Assembly (NCBI RefSeq): GCF_024139115.2
Contig: NC_085140.1
Location: 297,133,293 to 297,197,292, forward strand
Direction of reading: 5' to 3'
From: Armigeres subalbatus
Taxonomy: Eukaryota; Arthropoda; Insecta; Diptera; Culicidae
Length of the DNA: 64,000 bases
Position 1 is the stretch's first letter. Each line of letters starts with the position of its first letter. The notes below the pieces were generated by a model that had not been told where the DNA came from, searched no databases, and saw nothing but the letters and a program-made list of their open reading frames with translations. Of this stretch, positions 11,083-21,562 are shown in pieces. Made by a program: the position numbers and the translations under genes.

Positions 11083-14000
11083 CAGTACATTCAAAGTTAA
11101 TTGCCTATATGCCGGGTATTAAGCCACCCGGAGTGGAAATTAATTACTATGTCTGAAACTTGATTATGCATATGTACAACATGTGATAGATTTAGTTCGG
11201 AAAAGGTATTGGAGGTGAGGTTTGATCCCACGACCCCAGTTCGCATGACAGGTGCTTTCCCTACTAAGCTACGAAGGACCTCCGTCGTCCACCGCAGCTT
11301 AGCGGGTACTGATGAAACCAAATTCCCAGCACCAGGTACCAGCCGATCTCTCGCAATACATTTTCAGAGCTAACTCTCTCAAATGTATTTTGTACACAAT
11401 GTCAACCAAGTAGGATGAGTATTTAATATTGTCCGGCTCCTACACACTTGCTTCATCAGCAACGGCGCTCAATGAAGTAGGGTTGTGTGAGGTTGTGCCA
11501 GTTTGGTCGTCAGATCCCAACACGACCACACAAGCGAAGAGAGATCGCCACTCGAGATCAGTACATTCAAAGTTAATTGCCTATATGCCGGGTATTAAGC
11601 CACCCGGAGTGGAAATTAATTACTATGTCTGAAACTTGATTATGCATATGTACAACATGTGATAGATTTAGTTCGGAAAAGGTATTGGAGGGTAACCGCC
11701 CCTTCGGTGGGGTTTGATCCCACGACCATATAGGCAATATAGGCAATTAACTTTGAATGTACTGATCTCGAGTGGCGATCTCTCTTCGCTTGTGTGGTCG
11801 TGTTGGGATCTGACGACCAAACTGGCACAACCTCACACAACCCTACTTCATTGAGCGCCGTTGCTGATGAAGCAAATGTGTAGGAGCCGGACAATATTAA
11901 ATACTCATCCTACTTGGTTGACATTGTGTACAAAAATACATTTGAGAGAGTTAGCTCTGAAAATGTATTGCGAGAGATCGGCTGGTACCTGGTGCTGGGA
12001 ATTTGGTTTCATCAGTACCCGCTAAGCTGCGGTGGACGACGGAGGTCCTTCGTAGCTTAGTAGGGAAAGCACCTGTCATGCGAACTGGGGTCGTGGGATC
12101 AAACCCCACCGAAGGGGCGGTTACCCTCCAATACCTTTTCCGAACTAAATCTATCACATGTTGTACATATGCATAATCAAGTTTCAGACATAGTAATTAA
12201 TTTCCACTCCGGGTGGCTTAATACCCGGCATATAGGCAATTAACTTTGAATGTACTGATCTCGAGTGGCGATCTCTCTTCGCTTGTGTGGTCGTGTTGGG
12301 ATCTGACGACCAAACTGGCACAACCTCACACAACCCTACTTCATTGAGCGCCGTTGCTGATGAAGCAAGTGTGTAGGAGCCGGACAATATTAAATACTCA
12401 TCCTACTTGGTTGACATTGTGTACAAAAATACATTTGAGAGAGTTAGCTCTGAAAATGTATTGCGAGAGATCGGCTGGTACCTGGTGCTGGGAATTTGGT
12501 TTCATCAGTACCCGCTAAGCTGCGGTGGACGACGGAGGTCCTTCGTAGCTTAGTAGGGAAAGCACCTGTCATGCGAACTGGGGTCGTGGGATCAAACCCC
12601 ACCGAAGGGGCGGTTACCCTCAATACCTTTTCCGAACTAAATCTATCACATGTTGTACATATGCATAATCAAGTTTCAGACATAGTAATTAATTTCCACT
12701 CCGGGTGGCTTAATACCCGGCATATAGGCAATTAACTTTGAATGTACTGATCTCGAGTGGCGATCTCTCTTCGCTTGTGTGGTCGTGTTGGGATCTGACG
12801 ACCAAACTGGCACAACCTCACACAACCCTACTTCATTGAGCGCCGTTGCTGATGAAGCAAGTGTGTAGGAGCCGGTCAATATTAAATACTCATCCTACTT
12901 GGTTGACATTGTGTACAAAAATACATTTGAGAGAGTTAGCTCTGAAAATGTATTGCGAGAGATCGGCTGGTACCTGGTGCTGGGAATTTGGTTTCATCAG
13001 TACCCGCTAAGCTGCGGTGGACGACGGAGGTCCTTCGTAGCTTAGTAGGGAAAGCACCTGTCATGCGAACTGGGGTCGTGGGATCAAACCCCACCGAAGG
13101 GGCGGTTACCCTCAATACCTTTTCCGAACTAAATCTATCACATGTTGTACATATGCATAATCAAGTTTCAGACATAGTAATTAATTTCCACTCCGGGTGG
13201 CTTAATACCCGGCATATAGGCAATTAACTTTGAATGTACTGATCTCGAGTGGCGATCTCTCTTCGCTTGTGTGGTCGTGTTGGGATCTGACGACCAAACT
13301 GGCACAACCTCACACAACCCTACTTCATTGAGCGCCGTTGCTGATGAAGCAAGTGTGTAGGAGCCGGACAATATTAAATACTCATCCTACTTGGTTGACA
13401 TTGTGTACAAAAATACATTTGAGAGAGTTAGCTCTGAAAATGTATTGCGAGAGATCGGCTGGTACCTGGTGCTGGGAATTTGGTTTCATCAGTACCCGCT
13501 AAGCTGCGGTGGACGACGGAGGTCCTTCGTAGCTTAGTAGGGAAAAGCACCTGTCATGCGAACTGGGGTCGTGGGATCAAACCCCACCGAAGGGCGGTTA
13601 CCCTCAATACCTTTTCCGAACTAAATCTATCACATGTTGTACATATGCATAATCAAGTTTCAGACATAGTAATTAATTTCCACTCCGGGTGGCTTAATAC
13701 CCGGCATATAGGCAATTAACTTTGAATGTACTGATCTCGAGTGGCGATCTCTCTTCGCTTGTGTGGTCGTGTTGGGATCTGACGACCAAACTGGCACAAC
13801 CTCACACAACCCTACTTCATTGAGCGCCGTTGCTGATGAAGCAAGTGTGTAGGAGCCGGACAATATTAAATACTCATCCTACTTGGTTGACATTGTGTAC
13901 AAAAATACATTTGAGAGAGTTAGCTCTGAAAATGTATTGCGAGAGATCGGCTGGTACCTGGTGCTGGGAATTTGGTTTCATCAGTACCCGCTAAGCTGCG

Positions 14001-14165
14001 GTGGACGACGGAGGTCCTTCGTAGCTTAGTAGGGAAAGCACCTGTCATGCGAACTGGGGTCGTGGGATCAAACCCCACCGAAGGGGCGGTTACCCTCCAA
14101 TACCTTTTCCGAACTAAATCTATCACATGTTGTACATATGCATAATCAAGTTTCAGACATAGTAA
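11083..14165. repeat. Tandem array of ~492-bp units with an inversion
   Basis: Units repeat almost identically. The tRNA-like segment starts at 12047, 12540, 13032, 13524 and 14016, spacings of 493, 492, 492 and 492. From 11083 to 11727 the units (about 1.3) run in the opposite orientation; the switch is at 11727/11728 beside ATATAGGCAATATAGGCAAT. The whole block is flanked by the direct repeat TTAAAATTCAAT (11071-11082 and 14166-14177). A diverged single unit lies at 40850-41180. Repeated open frames in both strands are artefacts of the repetition, and their identity shows how recent the copies are. Confidence 0.9.
12047..12115 (+). ncRNA. tRNA-Ala-like fold (one of five in the array)
   Basis: It can fold as a tRNA. 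Acceptor is CCTTCG/CGAAGG; D-arm is GCTT...AAGC with box A TAGCTTAGTAGGG; the anticodon loop CATGCGA gives TGC (Ala). The T-arm is GTGGG/ATCAAAC/CCCAC with a weak box B GGATCAAACCC. The same fold recurs at 12540, 13032, 13524 and 14016, and on the minus strand at about 11219-11277 without the 3' acceptor. The T-loop departs from TTC and the anticodon stem has a mismatch, so this is a pseudo-tRNA or SINE-type promoter rather than a working tRNA. Confidence 0.55.
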
Positions 14166-14177
14166 TTAAAATTCAAT

Positions 14178-14640
14178 GTCAAATATCAAAGTATCAGCAT
14201 CTGAAACCCGAAAAAAAATTGAGATCCCGAAAATCCCGAGATATCGGTGACTAACAAAATCAAACCTCAAGATTTTTTTATTCCCGGACACGTGCTTTTA
14301 AAAAGATTTTATGGAGAAGAACTATTTCCTGATACCATTCAATTCCAGGCTCGTCCCTTTCCTACTTTGTATTTCTATCATAGTTCTTTCTGTGTTTCAC
14401 GTTCTACCAACACGATTCCTACTGTTATAACCTTCTACACTAACTATTCCAAAAAACCTCCCGTGGCACCTATGAGAGGTCGTAGAGTTCTCTGCATCTT
14501 TCTTAAGTAGATGTCCGATTAACCATCCTTCCCCTTCCCCAACATTCGCAAGGACGTAGCCAGGACAGATCTGGACTATTAGAGAGTGCATTGCTTCTAT
14601 CTAAGAGATAGTGATTAGTCCCAAATCAATATCTGTGATA
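14178..14640. other. Unassigned spacer
   Basis: No gene is recognised. A minus-strand frame at 14397-14591 has no familiar motif. Confidence 0.4.
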
Positions 14641-14642
14641 AC

Positions 14643-15470
14643 GGATAGTAGTAGTAGTAGTAATTCATTTATTTATCATCAGATAATTTATAATACAATT
14701 CATACAATGTTTAACTTAATCTATACATATTTCTGACAAACACAGTACATTTTCTTTTAAATTCCATTACTGATCTTGCATTTTTCACGTCTGAAGGTAA
14801 CTGATTAAAAAGTCGTATTCCGTTGTAATAAATTGATTTTTGATTGGTGGTCATTGTGAATGGAACCACCCGCAAATCGTCAGCCTGTCTTGTTGTGTGT
14901 CGGTGTACATTTCTACCTCTTACAATAATATGAAAAATGAAAGTGATGCTACTCTCATATAATAATGCAGACTTAGAAAATTTCGTCGGGATTCCGGCCC
15001 ACTACACTACATACCCGAGCAAAGTCTGAAAACATAAAGAGAGCATATAGAAAACATATTTTGATATAGATATCAAATTGAAATCATAATTTGTTTTCAA
15101 ATATGAATCATCATGACTGATTACATATTTTGATCTCATTTTGCTCTTGATTTCTAAATTGTATGATCTGACATCAAACTGTGTACTTATTTTGTTATCG
15201 AAACCAATATCAAAATTAGTTTTAGATTTGCTCTCATCGATAGCAGAAATAGTTTTCAATTTGATGTCACAGTAGGATTTTTCTGCTGTAGATTTTGATC
15301 TTTTAACCGTTAAAACGACCAAAAGGATATCAACCTAAGTTATCAAAATTAGACGATTTCACAACAACAAAATTAGTTATCGATTTGCTCTCAAGCTTTG
15401 CTCGGGTATATTCCAACATCAGATGAAGCTCAGCATGGAAAATCAGGAACGCACTTACTGATCAAAGTGA
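14643..15470 (-). pseudogene. LINE 3' end (CR1/L2/Jockey-type), split by a MITE
   Basis: The minus strand encodes the C-terminus of a LINE polyprotein: HIIVRGRNVHRHTTRQADDL, then YYNGIRLFNQLPSDVKNARS and FKRKCTVFV, ending at a stop near 14735. The motif of an aromatic, G and I before FNQLP in the last 60 residues is typical of CR1/L2/Jockey-type reverse-transcriptase proteins. The 3' end is a TAC-repeat tail (14646-14662 as TAG on plus). A MITE lies at 15014-15406. Upstream of about 15470 the element is truncated, so RT blocks are absent. Confidence 0.7.
15014..15406. mobile_element. TA-target MITE, CCCGAGCA family, copy 1
   Basis: The ends CCCGAGCAAAG and CTTTGCTCGGG are exact inverted repeats bounded by TA on both sides (15012-15013, 15407-15408). 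The interior is AT-rich with partial self-complementarity. The same terminal design occurs at 34310-34900 and 57344-57888. The apparent minus-strand 106-residue frame has no domain. Confidence 0.8.
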
Positions 15471-15490
15471 TGTAGATCACACCCTGTATT

Positions 15491-15927
15491 TGGGGGGGTC
15501 CCGTAGCGTAGTTGGCTACACATTCGCCTTACAAGCGAATGGTCATGGGTTCGATTTCCAGCCCCTCCACCAAACCTTCGTCATTCGCCAGATCCGCAGC
15601 CCATACGGTGGTGTTTGGGGTACGCGTCTTACCGTCACGGCTGCCTGATGACGACTGACAACTTGTTCTTCTCGGAGGCATTCCTCCAACGCTACCCGGA
15701 TTAATGGCAACCGAACAATGCAACGATCATTGAATACACGACATGGACAAACGGACACAATGGACTCACGATGAGATGGACTGGCAACGACAACAATAAT
15801 GGTAATGGAAATCTAAAAATAGATTCTGTGTGGATTCTGTAGAGCAGAATACCACAGTAGATCTCGGCACAGTAGCGGTCAAGTAACACAGAGTGCCTAA
15901 CAAATAAATAAAGGAATAGAAAAAAAA
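15491..15927 (+). mobile_element. tRNA-Val-like SINE
   Basis: The head at about 15493-15570 is tRNA-like. Box A is TAGCGTAGTTGG, the anticodon arm TTCGC/CTTACAA/GCGAA gives TAC (Val), and box B is GGTTCGATTTC. An unrelated body of about 350 bp follows and ends AAATAAATAAAGGAATAG plus a short A-run. The direct repeat CCTGTATT flanks it (15483-15490 and 15928-15935). This is a full-length copy mobilised by a LINE. Confidence 0.85.
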
Positions 15928-15935
15928 CCTGTATT

Positions 15936-16075
15936 AGCTGGCGCTTTGGTTCGTCCTTATGTTCACAATGATGTCCTTATGATGCGCCATCGCAAACGGA
16001 GCCTGTGAAGCACCAGGGCCCCTTTCACAGTATTTTAGCCCTCGCTGCGCTAACCGGAGCCTGGGCGTAGTTGAC
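15936..16075. other. Spacer resembling a LINE 5' UTR
   Basis: ATGTCCTTATGATGCGCCATCG recurs in part at 17725-17746 just before the LINE endonuclease. GGAGCCTGTGAAGCACCAGGG resembles the GGAGCCTGGGGTGCACCAGG stretch in the 5' leader at 55438. It may be a LINE leader fragment. Confidence 0.35.
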
Positions 16076-16076
16076 T

Positions 16077-17490
16077 TTTTACTTCTCCGAGATAATCGGA
16101 TACTCTTATTCAACCTCATCGTGAGGTTAAATAAGAGTAGGGTTATGAATATGTGTTTTAATTAGTTTTCAACAAATTGTCACCTATATGGATTCGCATT
16201 ATGCGTTTTATATAATGTGCTTTGTGTATGTTACCTATATGGATTCGCATTATGCGTTTTTTCACAGTGTACTCTGTGTCTCGTCCTTGACGTTTGGCTT
16301 CGGCTACTCTTGTTCAATCTCAACGTGAGGTTAAATAAGAGTGGGGTTATGAATAAGTGTTTTAATTAGTTTTCAACAAATTGTCACCTATATGGATTCG
16401 CATTATGCGTTTTTCACAGTGTACTCTGTGTCTCGTCTTTGACGTTCGGCTTTGGCTACTCTTGTTCATCCTCAACGTGAGTGTGGGGTTATGAATATGT
16501 GTTTTACTTAGTTTTTCAACAAACTTCCACCTATATGCATTCGCATTATGCATTTTTTTTACAGTGTACTTTGTGTTTGTCACCTATATGGATTCGCATT
16601 ATGCGCTTTGCACAGTGTACTCTGTGTTTCGTCTTTGACGTTCGGCTTCAGCTAGTATTGTTTTTCTTGACCATGTTTATGGAACATATTTCCCAATTAA
16701 TTGCAAAATTTTAGCTTAGTTATGGATCGAAAAATTATTCTTTATGGAGTCTCAATAACTATTTTATGGATTTATGGTAGCATTTTAAGGAACATTCAGA
16801 TGTTATTTATGGATCGTTTTTCAGTTTTTTATGGATCCGTCTTTATCGTTTATATGCAAAAGTATGTTTTGCCTTCAGCTACTCTTGTTTAATATCAACT
16901 TGAGGTTGAATAAGGGTGGGATTATGAAAATGTTTTTTTACTTAGTTTTTCAACAAATTTTCACCTATATGGATTCGTATTATGCGTTTTTTTTACAATG
17001 TACTTTGTGTATGTTACCTTTATGGATTCGCATTATGCGTTTTCACAGTGTACTCTGTGTCTCGTCCTTGACGTTCGGCTTCGGCTACTCTTGTTCAATC
17101 TCGACGTGAGGTTAAATAAGAGTAGGGTTATGAATATGTGTTTTAATTATTTTTCAACAAATTGTCACCTATATGGATTCGCATTATGCGTTCTTTACAA
17201 TGTACTTTGTGTATGTTACCTATATGGATTCGCATTATGCGTTTTTCACAGTGTACTCTGTGTCTCGTCTTTGACGTTCGACTTTGGCTACTCTTGTTCA
17301 TCCTCAACGTGAGTGTGGGGTTATGAATATGTGTTTTACTTAGTTTTTCAACAAACTTCCACCTATATGGATTCACATTATGCATTTTTTTTTCACAATG
17401 TACTTTGTGATTGTCACCTATATGGATTCGAATTATGCGTTTTTCACAGTGCACTCTGTGTTTCGTCTTTGACGTTCGTCCATTGTTACA
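16077..17490. repeat. Complex tandem repeat (TATGGATTCGCATTATGCG)
   Basis: About eleven copies of a core near TATGGATTCGCATTATGCG occur (for example 16187, 16234, 16392, 16588, 17024, 17172, 17224). They are set in longer alternating units with CACAGTGTACTCTGTGT, GACGTTCGGCTTCGGCTAC and GGTTAAATAAGAGT. Spacing alternates between about 50 bp and about 150-200 bp, a higher-order arrangement. CGCATTATGCG is nearly self-complementary, so each unit holds a small dyad. The open frames are products of the repetition. Confidence 0.8.
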
Positions 17491-17746
17491 TCCTCTGTGT
17501 TTTTGTGACCTCTCTTTAGTCCCTAGCTGAATGCGTGTGAGTCTACATAATTGGCTTTCCTATAAATGGTTCCATTCTCCTTTCCAACTTCACTTCCTCT
17601 TCCTTTCCCCTTTTCACTTCCTTTTCCGTCAGGTAAATGAAGAGAAAGGCCAGTGAAGGCGATGGCACAAATCTCCCAAATTGAGGGGAACGTGCCTCCT
17701 GAGCCGACGTTCTGATACCTGATGATGTCCTTATGATGCGCCATCG

Positions 17747-17955
17747 TGTGATTGGGTGACAGCCAATCAATGCAAGGATGTGCAAGCTGAGGATTAAAGG
17801 CCGTTTCTTCAACTATAGCATCATCAACGTGCACTGCCCACACGAAGGAAGACCCGGCGGCGAGAAAGAAGCGTTCTTCGCACAGCTGGAGCAGACATGG
17901 ATGGATGCCCACTGCGGAACGTCAAAATCGTCATCGGTAACATGAACGCACAGGT
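17747..17955 (+). pseudogene. LINE endonuclease, N-terminal fragment
   Basis: Translation gives VIGWQPINARMCKLRIKGRF, FNYSIINVHCPHEGRPGG and EKEAFFAQLEQTW, followed in a shifted frame by VKIVIGNMNAQV. The catalytic GDMNAQVG motif reads GNMNAQV here, so the aspartate is lost. The second copy at 35225-35878 keeps GDMNAQVG. The frame stops at the insertion boundary. Confidence 0.75.
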
Positions 17956-18637
17956 GAAAAATGTTTGCAGCAATTTATGGATCGTAGTATGTTGTGCTCG
18001 CGTGTGGATGAAAAAATGCTCCGTTGCAGTTTATGTCAAACCTATATTTTTTTTCCAAATACATACCAATTTCGGATCAGTTTCGCGGGTGAAATGATAA
18101 ATATGGGAACTATCCTATAAGTGCTTTTCCGAATCAATTATATTGAGTGAAAAATGTCAACCAAATCCAGGCGAAAACCAGGCAGCTATCGGAAATGGAC
18201 GGTGTGCCGCGGCGCAATAGGCGTCCCCCGAATATACGCAAGATTTTTGCAAAGGATGCAAAGGAGATCATTTTATTATCCGGTGAGCTTATTCCATGCT
18301 TTTTTCCATGTATAACTTTCCATTGCGATATATAATGAATTAAACTAAATGCGCGCTGGATTCAAAATATATTATATATATCTTTATATATATAGTTTGA
18401 TTGTGATATCTTTATCCATTTGATAAACGGTAGCATAACCAGGCGGGGCTTACTGTTAGTGATAGTGACCTCGGAGTGGACATGAAATACCGGGCACTCT
18501 GAAATGGGTCACTGGAGCTGTAGTAGAGCTAGCACTTTCTAACTCCCGGATTAAATCTGACTGTTTTAACAGACAGCTTTCTTCCATAACATCACTGCCA
18601 GACAGTGGGGGTTAGTTTGTACACACACACACACACA
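17956..18637 (+). mobile_element. 0.68-kb insertion with 15-16-bp duplication and CA tail
   Basis: The segment splits the LINE endonuclease exactly. ACATGAACGCACAGGT precedes it (17940-17955) and recurs after it (18637-18652). The right end is a CA microsatellite (18620-18639), serving as the 3' tail of a LINE-type insertion. An AT microsatellite lies at 18368-18401. It contains a 43-codon open stretch (18154-18282) followed by a donor-like GTGAGC. The element family is not recognised; it could be a SINE-like or 5'-truncated LINE copy. Confidence 0.7.
18154..18282 (+). other. Exon-like open stretch inside the insertion
   Basis: From ATG at 18154 the frame begins MSTKSRRKPGSYRKWT and runs 43 codons to CCG|GTGAGC, a strong splice-donor match. 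The KPGSYRKW string recalls the start of psq/pogo-type helix-turn-helix domains, but the rest does not follow that pattern. I cannot say whether this is a captured exon or chance. Confidence 0.2.
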
Positions 18638-18638
18638 C

Positions 18639-19409
18639 ATGAACGCACAGGTAGGAAGGGAGGAAATGTATAGACCGGTCATCGGACCGGATAGTCTGCA
18701 CACCGTATCGAATGACAACGGCCAACGATGCATAGACTTCGCAGCCTCCCGCGGAATGGTAGTCCGAAGCACCTTCTTTCCCCGCAAAAATATCCACAAG
18801 GCCACATGGAGATCACCTAACCAAGAAACGGAAAACCAAATCGACCACGTTCTAATCGACGATAAATTCTTCTCCGACATCACGAACGTCCGCACTTACC
18901 GCAGTGCGAATATTGAATCCGACCACTATTTCGTTGCACTATGCCTGAGCTCAAAACTCTCGACGGTGTACAACACGCGTCGAAGTCGAACGCCGCGGCT
19001 TAACATTGGGCGGCTACAAGACGGTAGACTAGCCCAAGAATACGCGCAGCAGCTGGAAGTGGCACTCCCAACAGAAGAGCAGCTAGGCGCAGCGTCTCTT
19101 GAAGATGGCTGGAGAGATATTCGATTCGCCATAGGTGGCACCGCAACCGCTGCACTTGGCACGGTGCCCCCGGATCAGATAAATGACTGGTATGACGGCG
19201 AATGTGAGCAGTTAGTGGAAGAGAAGAATGCAGCATGGGCGAGATTGCTGCAACACCGCTCAAGGGCGAACGAGGCACGATATAAACAGGCCCCGGACAG
19301 GCAAAACTCGATTTTCCGGAGAAAAAGCGCCAGCAGGAAGATCGAGACCGTGAAGAGACGGAGCAACTGTACCGAGCTAATAACACACGAAAGTTCTATG
19401 AGAAGTTAA
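18639..19409 (+). pseudogene. LINE endonuclease C-terminal part and linker
   Basis: This 256-residue frame starts inside the endonuclease (MNAQVGREEMYRPVIGPDSL) and includes NQIDHVLIDDKF and the catalytic SDH motif in ANIESDHYFVALCL. Then comes a helical linker (VEEKNAAWARLLQHRSRANE). It ends by a one-base deletion near 19325 in a run of A after FRRK, after which the reading continues in the frame opened at 19430. Confidence 0.85.
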
Positions 19410-19429
19410 ACCGTTCACGTAAGGGCCAC

Positions 19430-20218
19430 GTGCCACAGCCTGATATGTGTAAGGACATAAACGGGAACCTTCTTACGAACGAGCTTGAGGTGATCCAAAG
19501 GTGGTGGCAGGACTACGAAGAACACCTGAATGGCGATGTGGCAGACGAAGATGGCGGTATGGTGATGGACCTGGGAGAACGCGCGCAGGACATAATTTTA
19601 CCGGCTCCGGATCTCCAGGAAATCCAGGAGGAGATTGGAAGAACAACAAAGTCCCTGGGGTTGACGGGGGTACCAGGAGAGCTATTTAAACACGGTGGTG
19701 AGGCACTGGCTAGAGCGCTGCACTGGGTCATTACCAAGGTTTGGGAGGAGGAAGTTTTGCCGCAGGAGTGGATGGAAGGTGTCGTGTGTCCCATCTACAA
19801 AAAGGGCGATAAGCTGGATTGTAGCAACTACCGCGCAATCACATTGCTGAACGCCGCCTACAAGATACTCTCCCAAATTTTATGCCGTCGACTAGCACCA
19901 ACTGCAAGGGAGTTCGTGGGGCAGTACCAGGCGGGTTTTATGGGCGAACGCTCCACCACGGACCAGGTGTTCGTCATTCGCCAAGTACTGCAGAAATGCC
20001 GCGAATACAACGTGCCCACACATCATCTATTCATCGACTTCAAAGCCGCATATGATACAATCGATCGGGACCAGCTATGGCAGCTAATGTACGAACACGT
20101 TTTTCCGGATAAACTGACACGGTTGATCAAAGCGACGATGTCGGGTGATGTGCGTAGTTCGAGTTTCAGGGGCATTCTCGAGTCCCTACGAAACCCGCAG
20201 AGGGTTACGGCAAGATAA
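19430..20218 (+). pseudogene. LINE reverse transcriptase, fingers and palm start
   Basis: The 262-residue frame has CKDINGNLLTNELEVIQRWW, a linker, LPQEWMEGVVCPIYKKGDKL, NYRAITLLNAAYKILSQILC, QYQAGFMGERSTTDQVF and HLFIDFKAAYDTIDR. These are RT blocks 0-3 with the first catalytic aspartate. It breaks near 20145, where the sequence shifts into the next frame. Confidence 0.9.
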
Positions 20219-20831
20219 TGGTCTTTCGTGTCTGCTATTCAACATCGCTTTGGAAGGGGTAATACGAAGAGCAGGGATTAACACGAGTGGTACAATTTTC
20301 AATAAGTCCGTTCAGCTATTTGGCTTCGCCGACGACATAGATATTATGGCACGTAACTTTGAGAAGATGGAGGAAGCCTACATCAGACTGAAGAGGGAAG
20401 CTAAGCGGATCGGACTAGTCATCAACACGTCGAAGACGAAGTACATGATAGGAAGAGGTTCAAGAGAAGACAATGTGAGCCACCCACCGCGAGTTTGCAT
20501 CGGTGGTGACGAAATCGAGGTGGTAGAAGAATTTGTGTACTTGGGCTCACTGGTGACTGCCGAAAATGACACCAGCAGAGAAATTCGGAGACGCATAGTG
20601 GCTGGAAATCGTACGTACTTTGGACTCCGCAAGATGCTCCGATCGAATAGAGTTCGCCGCCGTACCAAATTGACAATCTACAAAACGGTCATTAGACCGG
20701 TAGTCCTCTACGGACACGAGACCTGGATGATGCTCGTAGAGGACCAACGCGCACTTGGAGTTTTCGAAAGGAAAGTGCTGCGTACCATCTATGGTGGGGT
20801 GCAGATGACGGACGGTACATGGAGGAGGTGA
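20145..20831 (+). pseudogene. LINE reverse transcriptase, palm and thumb
   Basis: The 228-residue frame carries RRGLRQDNGLSCLLFNIALE, the catalytic FADD in FGFADDIDIMARN, NTSKTKYM, EFVYLGSLVTAENDTSREIR and VVLYGHETWMMLVEDQRAL. It is cut by TGA at 20829-20831, where related copies have an arginine codon (CGA to TGA, CpG decay). Further LINE C-terminus follows to about 21110 with a second TGA of the same kind near 20986. Confidence 0.9.
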
Positions 20832-21136
20832 ATGAACCACGAATTGCATGAGCTGCTGGGAGAACCATCCATCGTTCACACTGCGAAAATCGGACGACTG
20901 CGGTGGGCCGGGCACGTAGCCAGAATGTCGGACAGTAACCCGGTGAAAATGGTTCTCGACAATGATCCGACGGGCACAAGAAGGTGAGGTGCGCAAGGTG
21001 GATCGATCAGGTGGAAGATGACTTGCGGACCCTCCGTAGACTGCGTGGTTGGCGACGTGGAGAATGGAGAAGACTCTTATATACCACACAGGCCACTTCG
21101 GCCTTAGTCTGAATACATAATAATAATAATAATAAT
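20832..21136 (+). pseudogene. LINE C-terminal region and AAT-repeat tail
   Basis: After the TGA the frame continues MNHELHELLGEPSIVHTAKI, RWAGHVARMSDSNPVKMVLD and TGTRR before a second TGA. It then resumes toward a stop near 21110 and the tail of AAT repeats. The same C-terminus is at 34030-34242 and 43661-44016 on the minus strand. Confidence 0.8.
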
Positions 21137-21354
21137 TATGTTCACAATCATCAAACTCCGCCGGATAACCACTTTGGTTGGCCATCGTATATAATGCAGC
21201 GACTTACAGATGCGGGCGCTTACAATTTTCGATATATTTTTATTTCTAAAATAAATGTAAAGAAAAAAATGAAATTTTAAAGTGTACCTATACTTTTTTT
21301 CAAATTCGAAATGTAATGTAAACATTCGTAAAAAAAATAAAAAGAAGAATCGAG

Positions 21355-21562
21355 GTAGGGGAAAAAACGGCTTTGGCAGTAAGGACACAGGTTTTGTTCT
21401 ATTATTGTCAGGGGGATTTTTGTCGACCAAATTTTAGGAAATTTGGCCATAATATTCTTTGATATGCAGAGAATGTTTAGGCCAAATTTGAGCATCATCA
21501 GTCATAAAAACCCCCCCTGACAATAATAGAACAAAACCTGCCAAAGCCGTCATTCCCCCTAT
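21355..21562. mobile_element. Fold-back MITE, TAGGGG family
   Basis: Left arm TAGGGGAAAAAACGGCTTTGGCAG, pairing with CTGCCAAAGCCGTCATTCCC at the right, then GGTTTTGTTCTATTATTGTC against its exact inverse. Arms are about 70 bp with a small indel. TA bounds both ends. It is non-coding. The terminal hexamer is shared with 63162-63381. Confidence 0.7.

Larger units (their letters stand above)
17747..21115 (+). mobile_element. LINE (endonuclease + RT), 5'-truncated, interrupted
   Basis: An APE-type endonuclease fragment (17747-17955), a 0.68-kb insertion, the rest of the endonuclease and a long RT region to about 21110. It ends in the 3' tail AATAATAATAAT (21117-21136). Truncation at the left and the simple-repeat tail are typical of target-primed reverse transcription. 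Two other copies are at 34.0-35.9 kb and 43.7-45.0 kb. The endonuclease resembles RTE-type (CFDP2-like) domains, but I do not assign the clade firmly. Confidence 0.85.

Noticed and set aside
12047..12115. Functional tRNA-Ala gene cluster
   Set aside because: The T-loop lacks TTC, an anticodon-stem pair is mismatched, and the units sit in a dispersed repeat. A pseudo-tRNA or SINE-type promoter fits better.
12496..13719. Repeated small proteins on both strands (MVSSVPAKLRW..., MSGSYTLASSATA...)
   Set aside because: They recur only because the 492-bp unit repeats. The two strands overlap, frames cross the tRNA-like fold, and no start context or domain supports coding.
11083..14165. CRISPR-like array
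   Set aside because: Units are about 492 bp with no short repeat/variable spacer pattern, in a eukaryotic transposon-rich region.
20547..21185. 212-residue minus-strand frame and similar frames at 19000-19386 and 43679-44068
   Set aside because: They are antisense shadows of the LINE reverse transcriptase and C-terminus, which carry the real motifs.
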